A stretch of 64,000 nt of DNA from Pseudomonas sp. DY-1 (lineage in GTDB: Bacteria > Pseudomonadota > Gammaproteobacteria > Pseudomonadales > Pseudomonadaceae): the NCBI RefSeq assembly GCF_003626975.1, contig NZ_CP032616.1, positions 1,798,001-1,862,000 on the forward strand, given 5' to 3'. The translations under genes were made by a program, and so were the position numbers. Position 1 is the stretch's first letter; every line of letters starts with the position of its first letter. Below are positions 36,126-45,216 of the stretch, in pieces. Below the pieces are notes generated by a model that made no database searches, was not told the DNA's origin, and was given only the letters and a program-made list of their open reading frames with translations.

Positions 36126-37793
36126 TCATTCGTGCCAGACCACCGTTTCCTGGCGTTCCAGCCATTCCGGGAAGCGCTTGCCATAAGCGTCTTCAACGAT
36201 ATTGCGCTTGATCTTCAGCGTCGGAGTCAGGAAACCGTTGTCTACCGCCCAGATGTCCTTGACCAGCACCAGCCCATGCAGGCGCTCATGCTTGTCGAGA
36301 TCGCCGTTGACCTCTTCCAGCAGGCTGCGCAGGCTGAGCTCCAGTTCTGAGCGGGCGCTGTTGGCCGCCTCCTGCCGCCCTACTTCGGACAGTACGCAGA
36401 GCGCCATGGGTTGGGGCAACCCATCGCCCACCACACAGACCTGCTCGATACGCGGATGCACCGCCAGGCGGTTCTCGATGGGTGCCGGGGCCACGTACTT
36501 GCCCTTGCTGGTCTTGAAGATTTCCTTGATGCGGCCAGTCAGGCGCAGGTTGCCCTTGGCGTCCTGCTCACCCTTGTCTCCGGTGCGCAGGTAGCCGTCC
36601 TCGGTAATGGTTTCGGCAGTTTTCGCGGGGTCCTTGAAATAGCCCTGCATCGTGGCACCGCTGCGCACCTGCACTTCACCGTCTTCGCTGATGCGCACTT
36701 CCACGCCGGGACTGTTGCGGCCAATCCAACCGGGCATCACCTCACCTTTGCGGCACAGGTGGGAGTAACCGCAGTTCTCGGTCATGCCGTAGACCTCCAG
36801 CACTTCCAGGCCTAGGCGCTGGTACCAGTTCAGCAGCGCACCGGGCACCGGTGCGGCTCCGCACAGGGCGTTTCGCACGGCATCAAGACCGAGGCCAGTG
36901 AGGACCTTGCGTCCGACGATACGACCAATGACGGGGAGCCTGAGCAAGCGATCGAGTTTTTGTGCCGACATCTTCGAATAGACACCCATCTGGAACTTGG
37001 TCCAGATCCGCGGCACGCCGAAAATGGCCGTAGGCCGTGCGCGACGCAGGTCCTCAAGGAAGGTTTCCAGACTTTCGGCGAAGAATACCGTCTGCCCGGC
37101 GTAGAGCGACCCCATCTCGACGAACATGCGCTCTGCCACATGGCATAGCGGCAGGTAGGACAGCAATCGGTCTTCCTCGCCGGTCTGAAACAGGTTCATT
37201 CCATGGTTGGCGGCGAAAGCGAAGTTGCTGAAATTGTGCATCACCCCCTTGGGCGTACCCGTGGTGCCGGAGGTATAGATGATGGTGGCGAGTTGGTCTG
37301 CAGAACCCTTGGGGCTGTCCTGGATCGGGTTGACGGCCTGCAGGTCGGCCCAGCTGAAATCGAAGGTGCCTTCGGGGTGGATCGGCAATGCAACGGTCGG
37401 CACGCCTTCGGGCACACCACCGGCCATGGCTGGCCAATCGTCGAGCTTGCCGATGAAGGCCAGCGCAGACTCGGAATGCTCCAGCACCTGGTGGACCGAT
37501 TCGGCTGTGAGGTTGGGATATAGAGGAACGGATACGTGGCCAGCCATCCAGATGGCGAAGTCGGCGACGATCCAGTGAGCGCAATTCTTGGAGATGATCG
37601 CAATGCGGCTGCCCTGGGGCAGGTCGCGACCGCGGAGCCAACTGGCGGCCCGGCGGGCTTGTTCGCCCACTTCGGCCCAGGTCAGCTCCTCGATCCTGCC
37701 GCCACCAAGTGGCTGGACCAGATAGCGTTTGTTCGGATGACGAGCTTCACGCTCAAAAAAAACTTCAAGCGGCAAACGGACTGCATCAGCCAC
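36126..37793 (-). CDS. AMP-binding long-chain acyl-CoA synthetase
   Basis: A 555-residue adenylate-forming enzyme activating a fatty or other carboxylic acid with ATP and CoA. The P-loop reads IIYTSGTTGTPKGVMHNFSN; EVYGMTENCGY is the adenine/substrate motif, YLRTGDKGEQDAKGNLRLTGRIKEIFKTSKGKYVAP the hinge, and a conserved Lys lies near the end. A GTG at 37793 is taken as start because AGGAGG sits six bases before it; an upstream ATG gives a basic non-conserved leader. It is grouped with the thioesterase downstream. The family is close to FadD15-like long-chain ligases. Confidence 0.88.
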   Translation of the reverse strand: MADAVRLPLEVFFEREARHPNKRYLVQPLGGGRIEELTWAEVGEQARRAASWLRGRDLPQGSRIAIISKNCAHWIVADFAIWMAGHVSVPLYPNLTAESVHQVLEHSESALAFIGKLDDWPAMAGGVPEGVPTVALPIHPEGTFDFSWADLQAVNPIQDSPKGSADQLATIIYTSGTTGTPKGVMHNFSNFAFAANHGMNLFQTGEEDRLLSYLPLCHVAERMFVEMGSLYAGQTVFFAESLETFLEDLRRARPTAIFGVPRIWTKFQMGVYSKMSAQKLDRLLRLPVIGRIVGRKVLTGLGLDAVRNALCGAAPVPGALLNWYQRLGLEVLEVYGMTENCGYSHLCRKGEVMPGWIGRNSPGVEVRISEDGEVQVRSGATMQGYFKDPAKTAETITEDGYLRTGDKGEQDAKGNLRLTGRIKEIFKTSKGKYVAPAPIENRLAVHPRIEQVCVVGDGLPQPMALCVLSEVGRQEAANSARSELELSLRSLLEEVNGDLDKHERLHGLVLVKDIWAVDNGFLTPTLKIKRNIVEDAYGKRFPEWLERQETVVWHE

Positions 37794-37897
37794 AGGGCCT
37801 CCTCCTTTGTTCTTTTTGTGGGGGACAACCAAGCACTTGCTTGGGCGACTATTCCACGCACCCGGAGGAGGCGCAAGTTAAGAAATGTTGCGAATCG

Positions 37898-38362
37898 TCA
37901 GTGATGGCGAACGTGATGGATGGTGCGCAGTGACATCAGTCCGGGGATGAGGAGATCACCCTCCAGCTCGGCAAGGCTGGCCGTTCCCATGGGCAAGGGC
38001 TCCTGGCGATGGCCGTGGATCAGCAAGCCCGCCAGGTCGCTGACAAAGGGATTGTGGGTGACCAGCAGGAGATCCTGCTCGCTGCGTTCAGCGAGGAAAT
38101 TCAGCGCCTCGCGCGGATCGCTATCGGGTGTGAGCCAGGGTGCGGTGCCAACGGCACCGCTGAATCCCAGCGCATCACGAACCAGTTCGGCGGTTTGCTG
38201 CGCCCTCACATAAGGGCTGGCGAGAATCGCGCTCAGCGGTCGCCCGGCAAGCTGGGCGGCGCTGTGCAGCACGTCCTTGCGGCCGTGGCGTGTGAGTTCG
38301 CGCTCCGCATCGGTTCGGGCACGGGGTTCGGCCTCGCCATGACGCAGGAGCCAGAGCCTCAT
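37898..38362 (-). CDS. sixA: phosphohistidine phosphatase SixA
   Basis: A 154-residue histidine phosphatase. The active RHG motif is MRLWLLRHGEAEPRARTDAERELTRHG, and the second catalytic His lies in LLLVTHNPFVSDLAGLL. In E. coli SixA removes phosphate from histidine of the ArcB Hpt domain and of nitrogen PTS proteins. The start overlaps the stop of the upstream DUF4389 gene by four bases. It lies in the gpsA-DUF4389-sixA transcript. Confidence 0.9.
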   Translation of the reverse strand: MRLWLLRHGEAEPRARTDAERELTRHGRKDVLHSAAQLAGRPLSAILASPYVRAQQTAELVRDALGFSGAVGTAPWLTPDSDPREALNFLAERSEQDLLLVTHNPFVSDLAGLLIHGHRQEPLPMGTASLAELEGDLLIPGLMSLRTIHHVRHH

Positions 38363-38706
38363 AGCCTGGGCTCTTCGTCACGTACCGGATGGGCCGCGGG
38401 CGGTACCGCGTGCGGCGTCTCGCCCTCGGGAGCACGAGCCGCGGGCCAGTCGCCGAAGGGCCAGGGCTTTTCTTCGGTATTGAAAGTGCCGAAGCGGCCA
38501 ATCTGCGCCAGGTACTGGCTCAGGCTATCGCCAAAGGACAGCAGCCCCGCATTGGGCGCCCCGTAGAAGGCACGGTAGCCAAGTTGCAGCAGAACCACGG
38601 CGCCCAGCACGATCTCGGCCAGTTGCCAGACGATGACGAAGATCAGCATCCACAGAACGCGCAGCAGGATGTGCTCGCGTTGCAGGTCTTCGCGCTCTTC
38701 ACTCAT
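38359..38706 (-). CDS. DUF4389 membrane protein
   Basis: A 115-residue protein with one or two N-terminal hydrophobic segments (LLRVLWMLIFVIVWQLAEIVL, GAVVLLQLGYRAFYG) and a Pro-rich, charged C-terminal tail. The opening MSEEREDLQREHILLRVLWML and the length fit DUF4389. The function is unknown. It lies between gpsA and sixA in an order I recall as conserved in Pseudomonas, and is translationally coupled to sixA. Confidence 0.82.
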   Translation of the reverse strand: MSEEREDLQREHILLRVLWMLIFVIVWQLAEIVLGAVVLLQLGYRAFYGAPNAGLLSFGDSLSQYLAQIGRFGTFNTEEKPWPFGDWPAARAPEGETPHAVPPAAHPVRDEEPRL

Positions 38707-38744
38707 GGGGAATCTCCTTGTCCGAAGCGGTGATGGTCCTGGGC

Positions 38745-39767
38745 CTAGAAGCCCGAGGTTGGGATGAAATCTACGTCCGTCTTGGGCTCGCCGCGCATCA
38801 GCAACTCAATCACCTGAGCCAGCGTACGCCCCTCGAAAAGGATGGCATGCAGGCCAGCGACCAGCGGCATGTAGACCTGCAGCTCCTCTGCACGGGTCTT
38901 GAGTACCTTGAGCGTGTTGACGCCTTCGGCGACCTCGCCAAGGCGCGCGACAGCGTCTTCCAGGGAAAGGCCCTCGCCCAGCGCATAGCCGACCTGGTAG
39001 TTGCGGCTCTTGGGCGAGGAGCAGGTGACGATCAGGTCGCCGACGCCGGCAAGGCCGAGGAAGGTCATGGGATTGGCACCCAGCTTGACGGCGAAGCGGG
39101 TCATCTCCGCCAGGGCGCGGGTGATCAGCATGCTCTTGGTGTTCTCACCCATATCCAACGCGGCGGCCATGCCGGCAATGATGGCGTAGACGTTCTTCAG
39201 CGCACCGCCCAGCTCGACGCCGAAGCGATCCTGGCTGGCGTAGACGCGGAAAGTACGGCCATGCAACGCGGACTGCACCCGCTTGCACAGCTCGGTGTCC
39301 TCACTGGCGACCACGGTGGCGGTCAGCGCATGGTCGGCGATTTCCTTGGCCAGGTTGGGACCCGAGATCACGCCGATGCGTGCATCCGGGGCCACCTCTT
39401 CGAGAATCTGGCTCATCAGCTTGAAGCTCTGCGCCTCGATGCCCTTGGTGGTGCTGACCAGCAGCTTGCCGGCCAGTTGGCCGGCCACCGGCTCCAGAGC
39501 CTTGCGCAGCGCGCTGGACGGTAAGGCAACGAAGACCAGCTCGCAGTCGGCGAGGACCGCGGACAGGTCCGTATCCGGCTCAACGCCGGGGAGGATTTTC
39601 ACGCCCTTGAGATAGCGCGGGTTTTCGCGCTGTGTACGGATCGCCTCGGCCTGATCCGGGTCGCGCATCCAGTGGCGCACGCGCTGGCCATTTTCGGCCA
39701 GCAGATTGGCAATGGCGGTGCCGAAGCTGCCGCCGCCTAGCACCGCGACGGGTTGCTGTTCAGTCAT
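38745..39767 (-). CDS. gpsA: glycerol-3-phosphate dehydrogenase [NAD(P)+]
   Basis: A 340-residue enzyme reducing dihydroxyacetone phosphate to sn-glycerol 3-phosphate for phospholipid synthesis. The cofactor motif [19 protein letters not shown] is at residues 9-27. Other family blocks are [16 protein letters not shown], the catalytic Lys in [14 protein letters not shown], and [19 protein letters not shown]. Length is typical. It is the first gene of the gpsA-DUF4389-sixA run and is divergent from the hybrid kinase gene. Confidence 0.96.
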   Translation of the reverse strand: MTEQQPVAVLGGGSFGTAIANLLAENGQRVRHWMRDPDQAEAIRTQRENPRYLKGVKILPGVEPDTDLSAVLADCELVFVALPSSALRKALEPVAGQLAGKLLVSTTKGIEAQSFKLMSQILEEVAPDARIGVISGPNLAKEIADHALTATVVASEDTELCKRVQSALHGRTFRVYASQDRFGVELGGALKNVYAIIAGMAAALDMGENTKSMLITRALAEMTRFAVKLGANPMTFLGLAGVGDLIVTCSSPKSRNYQVGYALGEGLSLEDAVARLGEVAEGVNTLKVLKTRAEELQVYMPLVAGLHAILFEGRTLAQVIELLMRGEPKTDVDFIPTSGF

Positions 39768-40092
39768 AACGGATCCATGTAGGCCATTGGAGTGGCGAAT
39801 TCACGCATTATACGGAGGCGCCGCCGCCCAGCCAGCCTCTATCCAGAGCCATTGCACTGGCAAAGCAATCGTCCTCGGTTAAGATGCCGCAGTTTTTTTG
39901 GCGTCAAGAGAACCCTATTCGTTCCCTGGCATCCTCCGGATATCTAAATTTCCCCCAGCATTGGGGCATATCGGGACTAAAGTTCCTGCATAGTTCCGCT
40001 TCATGGACGACCCCGCATCGAGGCAAAAGGAAGATGTGCCGACCCTCCCCCAGACTCCCGAACTCTCCTGCCGCCGACGGAGAGTCGCGCCT

Positions 40093-42000
40093 ATGACCTT
40101 GCGGCGCCGCTGGGACATCCATACCCGCACCCAGTTGATCAGCCTCGGACCGGCCCTGCTGCTGACCCTGCTGCTCACCGGCTTCTTCACCTTCGCTCGC
40201 CTCCAGGACCTGCGCCAGGAGCTGAACCACACCGGCCAACTAATCGCCAGCCAGCTCGCCCCGGCGGCGGAGTACGGCGTTGTCACAGGGAACCTGGAGG
40301 TCCTGGAAGGCCTTCTCCAGGCCAGCCTGGGTACGCCCCATGTGCGCTTCCTCGAAGTGCGCGACCGCGCCGACAACATCCTGGTGTACCTGGAACAACA
40401 GGACAGCTTGGAAAAGACCGGCTCCCAGGTGGAAGTGTTCCACGCGCCCATCCTCCAGCAGCAGATGCACCTTCAGGCCCGGCGCACCCTGGCCAATGGA
40501 GACGGCCGTAGCAATGACGGCAATTACCTGGGCCGTGTCGTCGTCGGTATGTCCAACGACGCCTTCAGCAGTCGCCAGCAGGAAATCCTCCTCAAAGCGA
40601 CGGTGCTGGCCCTGATCGCTCTCCTGCTCACCTTCCTTCTAGCGCGCCGACTGGCCACACGCCTGTCGCAGCCCATCAGTGCGATGGGGGACGCGGTCAA
40701 GGCCATTCAGGAGGGTAACTACAACGCCAGCCTGCCCGTAGTGGATGACAGCGAACTGGGCGACCTCAGCCGGCATATCAACAATCTGGCCAGCGGCCTT
40801 GAAAAGGCCAGCCAGGAACAGCAACAGGCCATGGGCCAACTGATCAAGGCGCACGAAGAGGCGGAGATGGCGAACCGCGCCAAATCCGACTTTCTGGCGA
40901 TGATGAGCCACGAACTGCGCACTCCCATGAATGGTGTCCTGGGCATGCTGCAGTTGCTGGAAACCACCGAGATGACCGAGGAGCAGGCCGAGTACGCGGC
41001 ATTGGCCACGGAGTCCACGGAGCACCTGTTGAAGGTGATCAACGACATCCTCGACTTCTCTCGCATAGAACGCGGCGCACTTGAACTGGAGCGCATCCCG
41101 TTCAACCTGCTGGATCTGATCCTGGGATCAGTACAGGTGTTCCAACACAGTGCGCAGCAGCGCGGGCTGACCCTGACCCTCGACACCCAGGACGGTCTGG
41201 AGCGTGTCGAAGCCCACGGCGACCCGACGCGATTGCGGCAGATTCTCGTCAACCTGGTAGGTAATGCCCTCAAGTTCACGGAAGAAGGCGGCATCAGGGT
41301 GGAAACACGCTGGCAGGCACTGGACAGCGAAGTGCTCTGGCTCACCTGCGCGGTGCACGACAGCGGTATCGGCATCCCGCCGGATCGCCTGGAGCATATG
41401 TTCGACGCCTTCCAACAAGCCGATCACTCGATTTCCCGTCGCTATGGCGGCACGGGGCTCGGCCTGCCCATCGCACGTACCCTTGCCGAGCGCATGGGCG
41501 GCACCTTGAGGGCCGAAAGCCACGAAGGTTCAGGGTCGACCTTCACCCTGGAAATTCCCCTGCCATTCCGCCCCCAGGGCGCGGAAGCCCTGACCAATCA
41601 GACGCAGGAGCATGGCGAAGGCACTGGTCAGCACGTCCTGCTGGTGGAAGACAACCCGGTGAACCAAACGGTGATCGAGGCCATGCTGCGCAGCCTGGGC
41701 TATCAGGTCAGCCTGGTTGGCGATGGCGCCCAGGCAGTGCACCAGGCGTCACGTCACCACTATTCGGCGATTCTCATGGACTGCCGCCTACCTGTGCTCG
41801 ACGGCTACGAAGCTACACGCCAGATTCGCCAGATGAATGGTGGCGCAACGCTGCCAATTATCGCCCTGACAGCCAACGCCCTACAGGGCGACCGCGAAGC
41901 CTGCCTGGCGGCGGGCATGAACGACTACCTGGCCAAGCCCTTCAAGCGCGCTGATCTGTTGCGAGTAATGCAGCGCTGGCTGAGCAGGCCGTCGGACTAA
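40093..42000 (+). CDS. hybrid sensor histidine kinase (PA1611-like)
   Basis: About 635 residues. A transmembrane helix (LISLGPALLLTLLLTGFFTF), a periplasmic sensor of about 130 residues and a second helix (ATVLALIALLLTFLLARRLA) are followed by HAMP. The DHp carries the phospho-His in MSHELRTPMNGVLGML; a HATPase (DSGIGIPP, GGTGLGLPIA) and a C-terminal receiver with Asp in AILMDCRLPVLDGYEA complete it. There is no Hpt domain, so an external Hpt must carry the relay. The position next to fabA/gpsA matches PA1611, a RetS-interacting kinase in P. aeruginosa. The ATG at 40093 has GGAG; an ATG at 40003 adds 30 codons without a ribosome site. Confidence 0.88.
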   Translation: MTLRRRWDIHTRTQLISLGPALLLTLLLTGFFTFARLQDLRQELNHTGQLIASQLAPAAEYGVVTGNLEVLEGLLQASLGTPHVRFLEVRDRADNILVYLEQQDSLEKTGSQVEVFHAPILQQQMHLQARRTLANGDGRSNDGNYLGRVVVGMSNDAFSSRQQEILLKATVLALIALLLTFLLARRLATRLSQPISAMGDAVKAIQEGNYNASLPVVDDSELGDLSRHINNLASGLEKASQEQQQAMGQLIKAHEEAEMANRAKSDFLAMMSHELRTPMNGVLGMLQLLETTEMTEEQAEYAALATESTEHLLKVINDILDFSRIERGALELERIPFNLLDLILGSVQVFQHSAQQRGLTLTLDTQDGLERVEAHGDPTRLRQILVNLVGNALKFTEEGGIRVETRWQALDSEVLWLTCAVHDSGIGIPPDRLEHMFDAFQQADHSISRRYGGTGLGLPIARTLAERMGGTLRAESHEGSGSTFTLEIPLPFRPQGAEALTNQTQEHGEGTGQHVLLVEDNPVNQTVIEAMLRSLGYQVSLVGDGAQAVHQASRHHYSAILMDCRLPVLDGYEATRQIRQMNGGATLPIIALTANALQGDREACLAAGMNDYLAKPFKRADLLRVMQRWLSRPSD

Positions 42001-42158
42001 AACGGTTGGTGCCGTTTCCAGACATTCGTCGAGTGTTCCGGGATGTTAAAGTGCTCCACGATTTGCGAGCGGGATGTCCCTGGCACGCCCTTGCGGCAGG
42101 CCTTTGTCACTCAGGTGCACGACTGTGCTCGCCACTCTGTGACTTTCACCGCAACGCA

Positions 42159-42178
42159 ACAGTCTATGACTAGTCTGT
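42159..42178. promoter_or_regulatory. imperfect palindrome upstream of fabA
   Basis: ACAGTCTA (42159-42166), four bases, TAGTCTGT (42171-42178): eight-base arms with one mismatch, about 80 bases before fabA. It is a candidate operator in the 259-base leader. It does not obviously match the DesT or FadR sites I know. Confidence 0.35.
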
Positions 42179-42259
42179 CGTCCGACGCCCCCAACAAAGG
42201 CCACGGCAGAAGGATGAATGCAAAGCCCTGTGCCAGACGGGGACCATTGAGGAGCTCGC

Positions 42260-42775
42260 ATGACCAAACAAAACGCCTATACCCGGGAAGACCTCCTGCG
42301 CTGCAGTCGCGGCGAGCTGTTCGGCCCTGGTAATGCGCAACTGCCCGCCCCCAACATGCTGATGATCGATCGCATCGTGCATATCAGCGAAACCGGCGGG
42401 AAGTACGGCAAAGGCGAGATCGTCGCCGAGCTCGATATCAACCCGGACCTGTGGTTCTTCGCCTGCCATTTCGAAGGCGACCCGGTCATGCCCGGTTGCC
42501 TCGGCCTCGACGCCATGTGGCAGCTGGTTGGTTTCTACCTCGGCTGGCAGGGTAACCCCGGCCGTGGCCGTGCCCTGGGCTCCGGCGAAGTCAAGTTCTT
42601 CGGCCAGGTGCTGCCGTCCGCGAAAAAGATCACCTACAACATTCACATCAAGCGCACTATTAATCGTTCGCTGATCCTCGGCATCGCCGATGGCACCGTT
42701 GCCGTCGACGGCCGCGAGATCTACAGCGCCGAAGGCCTGCGCGTTGGCCTGTTCACCTCTACCGACAGCTTCTGA
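42260..42775 (+). CDS. fabA: 3-hydroxydecanoyl-ACP dehydratase/isomerase
   Basis: A 171-residue bifunctional enzyme that dehydrates 3-hydroxydecanoyl-ACP and isomerises the trans-2 product to cis-3, the branch point to unsaturated fatty acids. The active His70 lies in [15 protein letters not shown] and Asp84 in [10 protein letters not shown], the textbook positions. GAGGAG precedes the ATG. The gene sits 11 bases before fabB, the usual Pseudomonas fabAB operon. Confidence 0.97.
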   Translation: MTKQNAYTREDLLRCSRGELFGPGNAQLPAPNMLMIDRIVHISETGGKYGKGEIVAELDINPDLWFFACHFEGDPVMPGCLGLDAMWQLVGFYLGWQGNPGRGRALGSGEVKFFGQVLPSAKKITYNIHIKRTINRSLILGIADGTVAVDGREIYSAEGLRVGLFTSTDSF

Positions 42776-42786
42776 AGGACATCCGC

Positions 42787-44004
42787 ATGCGTCGCGTCGT
42801 GATCACTGGCCTGGGCATCGTTTCCTGCCTGGGTAATGACAAAGCCACTGTTTCCGCCAACCTGCGCGCCGGCAAGGCCGGTATTCGCCACAACCCGTCC
42901 TATGCCGAGATGGGACTGCGCAGCCAGGTGTCCGGCTCAGTCAACCTGAACCTGGAAGAGCTGATCGATCGCAAGCTCTTCCGTTTCATGGGTGATGCCG
43001 CTGCCTATGCCTACCTGGCCATGCAGCAGGCCATCGAAGACGCCGGCCTGACCGCCGAGCAGATCTCCAATCCGCGCGTGGGCCTGATCGCCGGCTCCGG
43101 CGGCGCTTCCACCGTCAACCAGATGGAAGCCATCGACACCCTGCGCGAAAAGGGCGTCAAGCGCATCGGCCCATACCGTGTGACCCGCACCATGGGCAGC
43201 ACTGTTTCGGCGTGCCTGGCCACTCCCTTCCAGATCAAGGGCGTGAACTTCTCCATCTCCTCGGCTTGCGCCACCAGCGCACACTGCATCGGCCAGGCCA
43301 TGGAGCAGATCCAGCTGGGCAAGCAGGACATGGTCTTCGCCGGCGGCGGTGAAGAAGAACATTGGAGCCAGAGCTGCCTGTTCGACGCCATGGGCGCCCT
43401 GTCCACCCAGTACAACGAGACTCCCGAGAAGGCCTCCCGCGCCTACGACGCCAAGCGTGACGGTTTCGTCATCGCCGGCGGCGGCGGCATGGTGGTGGTC
43501 GAGGAGCTGGAACACGCCCTCAAGCGTGGCGCCAAGATCTACGCGGAAATCGTCGGCTACGGCGCGACTTCCGACGGCTACGACATGGTTGCCCCGAGTG
43601 GCGAAGGCGCCATCCGCTGCATGCAGCTGGCGCTGTCCACCGTCGACACGCCGATCGACTACCTGAACACCCACGGCACTTCCACTCCGGTGGGCGACGT
43701 TGCCGAAATCCGCGGCGTACGCGCTGTGTTCGGTGACAAGGCCCCTGCCATCAGCTCCACCAAGAGCCTCTCCGGCCACTCCCTGGGCGCAGCAGGCGTA
43801 CAGGAAGCGATCTACTGCCTGCTGATGATGGAAGGCAAGTTCATGGCCGGTTCCGCCAACATCGACGAGCTCGACCCGGAAGTGGCCGATCTGCCGATCC
43901 TGCGTGAGACCCGCGAGAACGTTCAGATCGACACCGTCATGTCCAACAGCTTCGGCTTCGGCGGCACCAACGCCACCCTGGTGCTGCGCCGCTTCAACGG
44001 CTGA
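42787..44004 (+). CDS. fabB: 3-oxoacyl-ACP synthase I
   Basis: A 405-residue condensing enzyme that elongates the cis-3-decenoyl-ACP made by FabA. The catalytic Cys161 is in [14 protein letters not shown], with the two His in [11 protein letters not shown] and [11 protein letters not shown]. Length and motifs match FabB. It is the last gene of fabAB and is followed at once by a strong hairpin terminator. Confidence 0.97.
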   Translation: MRRVVITGLGIVSCLGNDKATVSANLRAGKAGIRHNPSYAEMGLRSQVSGSVNLNLEELIDRKLFRFMGDAAAYAYLAMQQAIEDAGLTAEQISNPRVGLIAGSGGASTVNQMEAIDTLREKGVKRIGPYRVTRTMGSTVSACLATPFQIKGVNFSISSACATSAHCIGQAMEQIQLGKQDMVFAGGGEEEHWSQSCLFDAMGALSTQYNETPEKASRAYDAKRDGFVIAGGGGMVVVEELEHALKRGAKIYAEIVGYGATSDGYDMVAPSGEGAIRCMQLALSTVDTPIDYLNTHGTSTPVGDVAEIRGVRAVFGDKAPAISSTKSLSGHSLGAAGVQEAIYCLLMMEGKFMAGSANIDELDPEVADLPILRETRENVQIDTVMSNSFGFGGTNATLVLRRFNG

Positions 44005-44021
44005 CGGCTCCTGCGGTACCG

Positions 44022-44055
44022 AAAAGGCCCGTATCCCACCGGATACGGGCCTTTT
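44022..44055. terminator. terminator after fabB
   Basis: AAAAGGCCCGTATCC (44022-44036), CACC, GGATACGGGCCTTTT (44041-44055): a perfect 15-base stem with A- and T-runs on its sides, able to end transcription in both directions. It begins 18 bases after the fabB stop. Confidence 0.92.
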
Positions 44056-44098
44056 CCTTTCTGTCCGCCCCACCGTTGAACAGCACCATCGCCTACAC

Positions 44099-44299
44099 AC
44101 TCGCGTAGCTAAGTTCGACGATGCCGTGCTCAATGCCGGGATGGTGGCCTGTGGGGACCTTACAGGCGACATTGACACCCGTGGTCGCGAGGAGTCCGCC
44201 CAACTGATGCAGGCGCTGCAGCAGACTTCCGCGGCCAGCCAGGAGCTCTCTCGCCTGGCGCTGGACTTCAACGGCATGATCGGGAAATTCGTAGTCTGA
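44099..44299 (+). pseudogene. remnant of a methyl-accepting chemotaxis protein (HAMP joined to C-terminal tail)
   Basis: One open frame encodes the second half of a HAMP domain (CGDLTGDIDTRGREESAQLM), then QALQQTSAASQELSRLALDF and NGMIGKFVV before TGA. The second part is the extreme C terminus of a chemoreceptor. The whole sensory domain, transmembrane region and methylation/signalling hairpin are missing, so this is the scar of an internal deletion. No ribosome site precedes it. In P. aeruginosa I recall a chemotaxis transducer (PA1608) right beside fabB, the likely intact form. A terminator follows. Confidence 0.8.
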
Positions 44300-44311
44300 G
44301 CCGGACACGAC

Positions 44312-44336
44312 AAGGGCGCCCGAAGGCGCCCTTTTC
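44312..44336. terminator. terminator after the chemoreceptor remnant
   Basis: AAGGGCGCC (44312-44320), CGAA, GGCGCCCTT (44325-44333) followed by TTCATTT. It is the preserved terminator of the lost chemoreceptor gene and also lies just beyond the stop of the convergent methyltransferase gene. Confidence 0.88.
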
Positions 44337-44348
44337 ATTTCCCTGTGA

Positions 44349-45122
44349 TCAGGCCGCCTCGCGGCCGTCGCTCGCTTTGTCACGGCTACCGACGCGCGGC
44401 AGCAACATGGGCACCTTCTGCCGGTAGTCGGCGTACTCGGGATGCTCGCGCAGCAGGTCGCGCTCTTCCAGTTGGATGGCGGCCAGTATGTAGATGCTGG
44501 TCACTACCGCGAACAGCAGATGGGTCGCAGTCATGGTCGGCGTCGCCCAGAAGCACAGGAACCATCCCAGGTACAGCGGATGCCGCACCAGCTTGTAGGC
44601 ACCAGGCATCTTGAACTCCAGCGCCGTGTAGGGCTTGCCCAGCAGGTTCAGCCAGACCTGGCGCAGTCCGAACAGATCGAAGTGGTTGATCAGCAAGGTA
44701 GCGTAGAACACCAACGCCCAGCCGAAACCGAAGGTGGCGCCCAGCACCAGACGACCGGAGCGGTTCTCGATGTTCCAGATCTCGCCACCCAGGGGCTGCC
44801 AATAGCTGTACAGCATGATCAGCGCCAGGCTGGAAAACAGTACGTAGGTGCTGCGCTCGGCTGCAGGCGGAATCCACTGGGTCCACCAGGCCTTGAAGGC
44901 CGGGCGGGCCATCAGACTGTGTTGGACGGCGAAGATGGCCAGCAGCAGTACGTCGATTCCAAGGGCGGCCCAGAACGGCAAGCGCGGATCACCATCCAGG
45001 GTGCGCGGCGCAAATGGCAAGTTGGCAACGAAGCCGATGGAGTAGACGAAGGTGGCGAAGAAGATCAGGTAACTGATCAGGCCGTAGAAGAAAATCGAAA
45101 CGCGCTTGAAGTAGGTGAACAT
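44349..45122 (-). CDS. mddA: MddA-like methanethiol S-methyltransferase (NnrU/ICMT-like membrane protein)
   Basis: A 257-residue membrane protein with five to six hydrophobic segments. Family marks are FAVQHSLMARPAFKAWW near residue 65 and the AdoMet-binding end YKLVRHPLYLGWFLCFWATP with IQLEERDLLREHPEYADYRQKVPML. This fits MddA, which methylates methanethiol to dimethyl sulfide, within the isoprenylcysteine methyltransferase-like superfamily. The exact substrate is inferred; NnrU-like or other thiol methyltransferases are close. It is transcribed alone, convergent with the fabAB side. Confidence 0.7.
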   Translation of the reverse strand: MFTYFKRVSIFFYGLISYLIFFATFVYSIGFVANLPFAPRTLDGDPRLPFWAALGIDVLLLAIFAVQHSLMARPAFKAWWTQWIPPAAERSTYVLFSSLALIMLYSYWQPLGGEIWNIENRSGRLVLGATFGFGWALVFYATLLINHFDLFGLRQVWLNLLGKPYTALEFKMPGAYKLVRHPLYLGWFLCFWATPTMTATHLLFAVVTSIYILAAIQLEERDLLREHPEYADYRQKVPMLLPRVGSRDKASDGREAA

Positions 45123-45216
45123 GATGCGCTCCTGCCTGGGGTTCTGGTCGGCGACAACTCTCCGCCTTGGAAACCAGCTTGGGCCCGGCCTGTATCAGCC
45201 CTATGGCTGACAGCGC

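Noticed and set aside
42081..42094. TGGCACG...TTGC resembling a sigma-54 promoter before fabA
   Set aside because: The spacing between the GG and GC elements is one base too short for sigma-54, which is strict about it, and fabA is a housekeeping gene.
42937..44313. 458-codon open frame on the minus strand
   Set aside because: Antisense shadow of fabB running across its terminator; no family resemblance.
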